Of a DNA stretch of 64,000 nucleotides, positions 56,330 to 64,000 are shown one piece after another. The stretch is taken from NCBI GenBank assembly GCA_013180625.2, contig SNVD02004686.1:1-64000 (forward strand), given 5' to 3'. The position numbers and the translations under genes are program-made. This DNA is from Boswellia sacra. Its lineage: Eukaryota; Streptophyta; Magnoliopsida; Sapindales; Burseraceae. Each line of letters opens with the position of its first letter. Within the stretch, counting starts at the first letter, position 1. The notes under the pieces are model-generated. The model was not told the DNA's origin. It saw only the letters and a program-made list of their open reading frames with translations, and made no database searches.

Positions 56330-59300
56330 TTGTACCGCCATTTTCTCTCGCTGGTAGTCGTCCGCGAATGCCTTAATCTCAGTCAGTGGAACGCCCCCCG
56401 CTAGGAACTCAATGTACTTCAAACAGTACATGCCGCATGCCCCTCCCCCAGGCTCCTGCTGTGGCACCTGGTCCTTGTCCTCGATGCGTATAATGTCGAA
56501 TAGGGTTACGGGATAGTCAGAAATACCGTAAACCTCCATTGACAGCATACGGGGTACTAGCTTAGTGAGGCACTGGACTGTCTGTATGATTGTGGCTGTG
56601 AAAGTATGCCCAACAGATGAGTCATATATGGCAACATGACAGCGATTCAGTTGCACCTCAGCTGCCACCCAATGATCATCGGTGATGTTAACAGGGAGAT
56701 AGAGCTGAAAATGAAATTGACAACAGGAAAATCAATCACAACATTTCAAATAAGATGGCACATACTAACTCTGTGAATATAAATGTTCTCACCTTGTCCA
56801 CGTCGACCCATGGTGTTCAACCGAGGGGCAACTGTCCCAGGACATACTGGATCATGTCATCCTCCGTCACCCAGTTAATGTCATCTAGTCTGTCTGAGTA
56901 TTGCTCCCACAACGACTTCAATTTCAGCTGTAAGTTCAAGAGTTCATTTAGCGCATTGAAGGAATCAGAAATTACCTTTAAATTCAGATGTTTACGAAAT
57001 ATGTACCCAAAAAGTGGTGTCCAAAAAAGCAGACCTCTGGACACTAGGTCCGGTCATAGCTCGAGCTCTGCAACATAGCAACCATAGGTAGCTATCTATG
57101 TGCTAAAAATAGTAATAGCTATCAATATTAATTGCAAATGTATATCGCAATATTCGACAGCAGGAGATGGTCTGAAACTACACTCAGCTTCAAGCCAGTC
57201 TGATGGCCCGAGTAGCGTCTTGAAGAACTAACGATTTGCACTGCAGACTGCCAAATCAATGCAATCAGTATTGGTGAAGTCCGCCAGCCATGCCTCGAAT
57301 GCATTCAGATTAACTTCTACTACTTGGGCACGTGGCTCGAAAAGTGGAACCGGAGTGCACAAGATGACACCATTGCCTGCATTCGGTGATGGCTACTGAG
57401 ATGGTTTGTCTTCCGGCTGAGCAACCGAGTCCTCAGACTGTACATTCTGGTGGTCTGCGACTTTCTCTTACGGCTGAACCCTCGCCCTCTTCCTACCCGG
57501 TGGACTGACAAAAGGGCTCCGCTTATGCTTTGCTGGAAGTAGGAGGCGACCCCGGTGCGAAACTAAGCTCATCGGAGGAGCATCGACTGCAGAAACAGTT
57601 GGGTCCACGGAATCAAGTTTCGTGGGCGGCTAACCTTCACCGTCATCAGGAATCTGCATCTGAATCCTGAAATACACCAAACCTAACCGTCAGCTTAAGC
57701 GTGTGGAAATGACATAATCCGTTTTGTAAATATTGTAACGTACTGTGTCAGCGTGGCCATCGAGGTGCAAAATAGCCTTGCGCAGAAGAACTATCTCCTC
57801 TTGCATTTCGTTGTTCTCCGCCCGGTGGCGCCTGTATGAGAATAAAATGAGAGCCTTCATAAACCAACGGAGCAGCAAATGTAAATGGATAAGAATACGA
57901 ATGCAAATTCTCATTACATACCTGCGAACTTGGAGGAACATCGTATATAAGAGTTGGCTGGGTGGTCGCACGACTCGACGTCAGAGTCGATGCTGGTGGA
58001 TGTCCGGCACTATACAACGACTTCGGCGATGGATTGAAGGTCCCTCTGTCATTTTCAGGACTGGTTGTGTCTGTTGTTAGCTCCACATCAGGTCCAACAG
58101 GGGAACTAGGGCCAGCAGGAGGTGAAGCGGATGGACCCTCAGGAGGTGAAGCTGATAAAGCCTCCGGAGGTGGAGCTGAAGGACCCTCCGGAGGTGGAGT
58201 TGGTGGACCGTCTGTCGGAAGCGGCTCAATGCTCTTCGCGGGTAATAATGGAGCATCCACAACTGTTGCCCAAGCCACATGTACACCTCTCCGGATGCCA
58301 ACTACATCAGTGAGGTTTATATACCACTGGGTCTGCTGCTCCTCCTCAACAAGTCCAAAAGGACGAGCGGACGAGCCTGCGTCAACAAATAATCCATCAT
58401 GTAAAATAGTTAATGTGGTGTGAACAAAAACAAGACAATTTCAAATGACAGAAGATCCGTACGTACCATTCTCCTAACCCGCAGTACATCATTTACGACT
58501 ACGTGATGGGACAGGGTCTTAATTGTCTCCCACTTCAACAATCGTGGTATCCTCTGCTCACAGTCCCTAGGCACTTCCCCAAAAGTCGTGCCAATGTAAG
58601 GCATGGCCTCGTACAACCAAACCTTAATAACATCAAACAGGTTAGTTAGTGACACTATGTACTAAAATTTGTTCGCCCAATAAAGAAATAAACACGTTAA
58701 CACTCATGGTTAGCAGTATGTACCTAAAAGGCGTATGGGCACCCCTCTAAGTTATATTTCTCCACCTGCTTCGTCTTCGCTTGGGCTCGCCTCTTGTAAT
58801 TATCTAACCTCCCGACCAAAGCCTTCTTCAATGAGCTAAGTGTCTTATCATAGGACACCAAACCCCATGGATACCTATTAAAATCATCCAGTGTATTGAC
58901 AAAATTCAACCACACACGGGAGACATGTCGGCGTCTATCCCGTGCCATGAAAAAATGCTCCAACTCGTAGTACAATGCCAGCTTCACAACATCTTCGTCT
59001 GGCATACGAGATACATCCAACTTCTGAAGTATGGGGTAGAAATCCCTAAGCTCGAAGTCCCTGCCATCGAAGTATGTATCCAACAATCGGCACGGATTCA
59101 ACATAGTCAATATTGGTGGCACCGTGGAAGCAAATCTTAATCCGGTTACCAAACCGAACTCGTTGACGAAAAAATGAATTAGTCTTCCTGGAAAGAAGAA
59201 AAAAATATACATAAGATGACAATAATGGTAACAAGAAAATAACTATAAATATCATATGTTCAAAACTAAGAATTTGTAACTACATTGCATCTGAAAACCA

Positions 59301-59592
59301 TTTTTTTACCTTGAATAAGGAACCACATCTCCTGATCGTACCCCTCAGTGTTAACCGCCCACTGAAGCACATGGTGCACGAATTGAGATAGAAAGGAGAG
59401 CCGACAGATGTCTAGGATAAATCCAAAACATGTATCACGAAACATGTCATTTTGCCTCGCAGTCAAGTACGCCCGAATCCATTGTAAACAGTCTAAACTT
59501 GCCAAGTTTGTGATCACCGCATGGTAGTGCTCCTCATCTGGCATCTTCAGGGTGAAGGACAGTCCAAATTTACCAACCATTTGCTTCAACAT
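56330..59592 (-). CDS. DUF1985 and Ulp1-type cysteine protease (C48) gene of MULE 2
   Basis: Multi-exon gene on the minus strand. DUF1985-like N-terminal part: 59592-59280 (MLKQMVGKFGLSFTLKMPDE), 59180-58724 (FGLVTGLRFAST) and 58650-58460. Then a Pro-rich exon (PSAPPPEA, about 58390-57922), a coiled-coil piece (RHRAENNEMQEEIVLLRKAI, near 57800), a basic stretch (PPGRKRARVQP, near 57490) and the protease. Catalytic residues are visible: His in DDHWVAAEV (codon 56672-56674), Asp in AIYDSS (near 56635) and Cys in GGACGMYC (codon 56435-56437), with the upstream Gln. Such enzymes cut SUMO from proteins; for element-borne members the target is unknown. Stops near 57465, 57395 and 57230 may be real breaks or lie in introns, so intactness is uncertain. 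Intron near 57916 starts GTATGT. Confidence 0.72.
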
Positions 59593-59670
59593 ACAAATAC
59601 AAGGCCGTTATAGTTCAATATGATGTAAAAAGGTAAAAAACCCATAATTAAACAGACAATCTGCCTAAAC

Positions 59671-59779
59671 GCTCGACAACACTCGACATTACTCGACAAC
59701 ACTCGACATGACTCGATAACACCCGACACGACTCGACAAGTCTCGACAAGACTCGACAACACTCGACTAAACTCGACAG
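59671..59779. repeat. 10-bp phased TCGA array upstream of the DUF1985/Ulp1 gene
   Basis: Eleven consecutive units with 10-bp period, typical unit ACTCGACAAC; one unit reads ACTCGATAAC and one ACCCGACACG. It begins 79 bp upstream of the assumed gene start (59592). Confidence 0.88.
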
Positions 59780-60429
59780 TCTGTTTCTGTTGAGTGTCGA
59801 GTGTCCCTACAAAAATCTGACGGACATCACCGTTAACCCGCGACGAAACTAGTCGGTTTCTACAGTTTTCGTCCATATCAAACAATATAAATCATATAAA
59901 AACATGAGATTAATCCCTAAAAACACTGAATAAGTGAACACATCCGATGAAAATTCAATTAAAATCCCATTACATAAATAGTCATCGTCTACCTCGTGAC
60001 AGCGCCTGGTGGCGCCAGTAAACCCCTGATCGTACCCATATCAAACAACAAAAATCTGACAGACACACACACATGCATGGCACTAGTTTTATCCCATAAA
60101 AGTGTCAACTATCCCTACAGAAATCTGATAGTGATCGTCTACCTCGAGGCAATCGATGATCAATTTCCACTGTTTCCACTGACGTAGGACAACATAAATC
60201 TGACACAACACACATCAAACAACATACATGGCACAAGATTTATCCCTAAAAAATCCAAATAGTATGTCTAAAACAACGAAAAGTCTGTACCTCAGTGCCG
60301 ATGGGGGCTTCTGTCTGCGTCTTTTTGCGTTCCGAGAGCAGTCGATGCTGCATCTCTTTGCGTTTTGACAGTTGTCGATGTTGCATCTCTATGTGTTCCG
60401 AGAGTTGTCGGGGGGTTTAGCAGTATGTT
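59780..60429. other. Noncoding DNA between the two element-2 genes
   Basis: No conserved ORF. At 60320-60410 TCTTTTTGCGTTCCGAGAG-type words repeat about three times, with CAGTCGATGCTGCATCTC. The equivalent part in element 1 is joined to the DUF1985 exon by a deletion. Confidence 0.5.
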
Positions 60430-60860
60430 TATGTGAAGCGGGAAGTGACGGTCGAGTGATCTGTTTTAAACCCTAAAGGTCGAGATCTTGTGTTAGGGGG
60501 TAGCTTCGCGTGTTGGATGTCGAGAGATTATGTCGAGTGTCATCCTTCGAGTGTTGAGGGTAGAGTTAAATTGTCGGATTTATATGTCGCGCTAGTCGGG
60601 TGTCGAGGGAAACCAGTTCCAGTCACGACATGTCGGATGTATTCAATGAGTGTATTAACTCGACAGTTGAGTGTCGATTTCGTGGCGAGGGTTTGTGCGT
60701 CGTGTTGGTCGAGCGTCGGTCATTTTGTATCGCATTTTGAGTGTCGAGCGTCGAGTGTTGTCGAGCGTTTGGGCAGAACACTCGTTTTTTTGAGTTTTGG
60801 AAGCAAATTCGTAAAGATTTTATGGTCCACGGACCTTGTATGGCTGAACGTCAGACACTA
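60430..60860. repeat. TCGAGTGTCGA array plus terminal-repeat-like segment downstream of transposase
   Basis: Array at 60430-60780, followed by CACTCGTTTTTTTGAGTTTT and GCAAATTCGTAAAGATTTTA, which match the inner terminal-repeat stretch at 55757-55810. The transposase gene is therefore flanked on both sides by this module in opposite orientations. Confidence 0.7.
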
Positions 60861-61015
60861 ATATTTAGTTTAACGACAACGCACATTAAGACGTGTTTAA
60901 TACATTAATGTTGCTTACAATGACAAAATCCAACACCCGAAAGTTATTAATTTCAACAGGCCAGGAATTGCAATACAAAAAATAGACTATGTTGCTTACA
61001 TCAACATTTGGTACA

Positions 61016-63865
61016 TCATCCCCTGTCATGTAGTGGAACTGGGTTTCGGTAAGTTTGACAATTGTGCCCGAAACTTCCACAACGCTCGCAATTTCGAGAG
61101 GAGCTAGACTCATCGACAGAAGGGATTCGATTCCTCCGAGGATGACCGGCTGGTCTCCTCATGACTGGCGGGAGAACCACTCTAATGCAAACCTCCTCAA
61201 GAACCACCCAATCCTCACTAACTCCAATAGGAACAACTAGGAGAGCATATGCATGTAGTAATGTTTCAGTGGTATACCAATGGGCACAATAATCGTGGCA
61301 CATTAGTAGATTCATACGTTTGTATACAGCAAATATATGTGCACACGAAAGCTGATCAAGATCAAACACCTGGCACGTGCATGTACGAGCATGCATGTCA
61401 ACAATGCTAACACAGTCGTTGCCTCTAACCTGATACATAGTAAGAGATATACCACTAACCCTCATACGCTCTCCCTCCTTTAAATGCTCCTCCATTAACT
61501 TATTTGCCCAGGGCGAGAGATGTGATTCTGAGTTAGCAAATAGCTGTCGATGCTCATAGAACCATTTCTGCAAGTTGGCCCGAAAATAATCAGCTAACAA
61601 TGTCACCAGGAGGAATCGATGGTTTCGCAAACAGTTGTTCATCGACTCAACTATATTTGTTGTCATTATGTTACACCGTCGACCATGAAACTGTGAACGT
61701 GCCCATTTCTCGACTCCAATCTCTCGAAAATAAGTTGCTACTGCTGGCATATGCGATTCAATTTGTTGCATATGATAGTTGAAATCAGCATAGTGATATG
61801 TCCTTGCATCTTGGTAGTACAATTCCAACAAAGTCTTGTCCTTGAACGTTGCCTTCAAGTTACCCTTCAGATGATGAGTGCACAATCCAGGCAGTGCATG
61901 AGGAAAAACTGCTAGAACAGCACTTTTAATATTACGATGACGGTCAGAAATGAAGACAAGATTTCGGACATTTTGTACAACATGATCACGCAACTGTCTC
62001 ATGAACAAGTTCCACGAGTCATCATTTTCAGAATGCCCAATTCCAAATGCCAAGGGATATATTTGTTTATTTTCATCCATACAAGTAGCCAAAAATATTG
62101 TACCTCTATATTTCCCTTTCAAAAAAGAACCGTCAACTGCGATAACTGGCTTAATTGATGATACAAATCCAGCAATAGAGGTCCCCATACTCATGAAAAA
62201 GTATCTGAAATGGTTCTCGTCATCAGTTTCTAAAGACGTTTTGGTCCCCGGGTTTGCTTTCTCAATCATGTACATGTACTGGGGGTGTAGTGTGAATGAT
62301 TCCTCATGAGATCTGTGAAGTTCTTGCAAAGCTGCCTCCTTTGCCCTTCATGCCTTGTTGTACGTGATATAAACACCCAATGACTCCTGAACATCGGACA
62401 TAATATCCTTCGGACGAAATATTCTCGATGCCTCAACGAATTTGCTCTTAATATGTTTGCCAATGACATGTGCAGTTGCCTGTTTGTGAATTGGGTAAAG
62501 TCCGACTCCGGAGCATGTGTGGTGGTTCTTATACTTTTTCTCTTGGAAGAAATGTGAGTCGGCCACCTTTATGGCACGTAAACGCCATTTACAAGATTCA
62601 ACCCGGCAGACAACCTCAAACCTTGTTGCGTTGGAGTTCCTCACCTTGGATTGAAAGTTCCGTCTTAATGCCAACATCGATAACTTCTCACGAAGCTCCG
62701 TTTTGCTGTTAAACATCTGCCCAACCCCAACCTCAATCCCGTCAACTATAAACGATGAGGCATCATCGCCATCTGTGGAAGGTGGATGCACAATAGGCGA
62801 CATCCACATGAATGTGTTAGCCCGACAGCTATCATTCTCAGCTCCCACATTACCTTCTTCATGTCTACGATTTTCATCCACTCTCGGCTCATTATTCGAC
62901 ATAAGATCTTGCTGATGTCCATATACTGGACGAGTAGGTGTGAAGTGAATTGGAGGAGGCACGGTAGGTGTGGAGTGAATTGGAGAAGGCAAGGTAAACG
63001 GCTCATCTTGGTTCACATCATTCAAGATCTCCCGTTCTCCCTCTTTATCAAAATGTGGACCGTCTACATTGTGCCCATCAACAACAAAATCATCCAATCC
63101 CTCAACATCATTCTCAATACGAATAGTGCAATCATCATTGTCATCGTCAACATGCGCACTAACATCATCACTACCATCATCATTATCTTCGTAATCTTCA
63201 TCACCACCATCGTCATCATTAACATCATCGATATTACCTAGACTCTCAAACTCTCTAATGCTGTCAAGATGACGTACCAATCTCGATGGCATTGACGGAG
63301 GCACCCCTTCTTTATTTTGAAATAACACCCCAAGCCCAACTGACTCATGCCCTGCATGCCCTGAACACTGCTCAAACTCAATGCCAACATCATCATTCAG
63401 TTGTGGCTGTGCACAAACAGGAGTAGACTCACTTAATTGGTTGCTTCCACTTACTGAACGAAACAAAGAGGGTTGATAAGATCCTTGTCGCCTACGTACT
63501 GCATCGGATCCTGACCTCTGTCTTTGCTTCTCCCTATCTTCAAGTTTGACAACTAATGGTGTATATGATTGTTGGTCCTCCAAACAATGTTGTATAAAAA
63601 AATAAACATCGTCGTCAGTCTCAATACGAATCGGCATTGGCAGAACACCTTTACCAGCAAATTGAACCTCTAAACTCATTCTTTGCTTACGAAGATCCCA
63701 ACCCATTTTAGTACTAATACAGTTAATCAACTCATTATAGGTAGTACGCCTATGAATTATCAATGGCTTCCCCGTCCCACCAGCAAACAGATAACCACCA
63801 TTCTCTTGCATAGTCCAAGAACCATTGTATACAATGAGTATGCGTAAAGTTTCCGTTTCCTGCAT
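61016..63865 (-). pseudogene. MuDR-type transposase of element 2, one nonsense codon
   Basis: Two long ORFs in the same frame, 63865-62348 (505 codons) and 62329-61016 (437), interrupted by TGA at 62348-62350 where element 1 has Trp (YNKAWRAKE). N-terminal part: PB1-like fold region (1-115), an acidic Asp-rich stretch (about 213-262), then the MuDR DNA-binding domain (about 374-440, VGQMFNSKTELREKLSMLAL). Second part: first Asp in VIAVDGSFLKG (Asp66), second in VFISDRH (Asp129), a conserved Glu in NIVESMN (Glu228; I am not sure this is the catalytic one). A SWIM zinc finger follows, Cys317-x-Cys319...Cys329-x-His331. A C-terminal knuckle has Tyr427 in place of its last Cys. Start Met lies inside the terminal-repeat end. 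Only one stop separates this from a full frame, so it decayed recently. Confidence 0.9.
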
Positions 63866-64000
63866 GATTGAGACATATCATATAAGTTCCGTGGACAAAA
63901 AATAATTACGAAATTGCTTGCAAAAGTCACAAAAACGAGTGTTTAGCCAAAACGCTCGACGACTCTCGACACAAGACCCTCGACACTCGACACACAACAA
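63866..64000. repeat. Start of right terminal inverted repeat of element 2, cut by window edge
   Basis: Inner end of the repeat (similarity from about 63821): TCATATAAGTTCCGTGGACA and the beginning of a CTCGAC array at about 63955-64000, matching the left repeat in reverse. Confidence 0.85.

Larger units (their letters stand above)
54877..64000 (-). mobile_element. MuDR-like element 2 carrying transposase and DUF1985/Ulp1-type genes; right end outside window
   Basis: Left terminal repeat 54877-55882, DUF1985/Ulp1 gene 56330-59592, TCGA arrays at 59671-59779 and 60430-60780, transposase 61016-63865, start of the right terminal repeat at about 63821. If the right repeat has the same length as the left, the element would be nearly 10 kb. 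The two-gene layout, mudrA-like transposase plus Ulp1-type protease, is that of the KAONASHI-type MULEs described in plants. Confidence 0.85.

Noticed and set aside
59660..60780. Short regularly spaced repeats that look like a CRISPR array
   Set aside because: Units are 10 bp and directly joined, or irregular, with no 20-40 bp unique spacers, no cas genes, and a plant transposon setting.

Overview
The window reads as AT-rich nuclear DNA of a eudicot plant. The evidence is spliced transposase genes with GT/AG introns, a LONELY GUY (LOG) cytokinin-activation gene sequence, plant aspartic-protease fragments, a tRNA-derived SINE, Ty3/gypsy LTR elements with a tRNA-Asp primer site, a PIF/Harbinger transposon, MuDR-like elements and an endogenous pararetrovirus. 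Almost every recognisable gene belongs to, or was broken by, a mobile element. No ordinary complete host gene is certain. No tRNA or rRNA gene and no CRISPR array was seen.

Layout. 1-4312: part of a PIF/Harbinger element with a three-exon transposase on the minus strand. 4454-6159: two small proline-rich ORFs on the minus strand, possibly a decayed secreted-peptide pair. 6244-7479: an LTR lacking its 5' part. 7480-10691: degenerate repeat DNA. 10692-19395: LTR retrotransposon copy 1. 19396-19826: C-terminal fragment of an aspartic protease. 22031-23442: solo LTR with a GAGAG target-site duplication. About 23770-24716: a second aspartic-protease pseudogene. 25284-32600: rearranged endogenous caulimovirid. 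32991-42164: LTR retrotransposon copy 2, with a CCATG target-site duplication. 42165-48931: degenerate LTR-like DNA. 48932-54255 and 54877-64000: two related MuDR-like elements lying end to end. They carry a transposase gene and a second gene for a DUF1985 plus Ulp1-type protease protein.

The most unusual system is the LTR retrotransposon present as two internal copies, one solo LTR and one truncated LTR. It kept LTRs, primer site, polypurine tract, the C-terminal part of gag, the protease and a stub of reverse transcriptase. It lost the capsid domain, most of RT, RNase H and integrase. In their place it carries a small basic Cys4 protein ORF, a three-unit repeat with CACGTG boxes and an intronless LOG coding sequence, all in the element's own orientation. 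The lack of introns points to capture through RNA, and the copy number shows the cargo was mobilised afterwards. Both LOG copies share a frameshift near the C-terminus, so activity is doubtful.

The MuDR-like elements have terminal inverted repeats of about 1 kb that run into the first codons of the transposase gene. Arrays of the palindrome TCGA, in one place phased at exactly 10 bp, lie upstream of both element genes. The pararetrovirus is defective. It contains an inverted duplication of its coat-protein region, an inverted duplication of its promoter region and broken catalytic sites. All calls come from reading the sequence; no database search was run.
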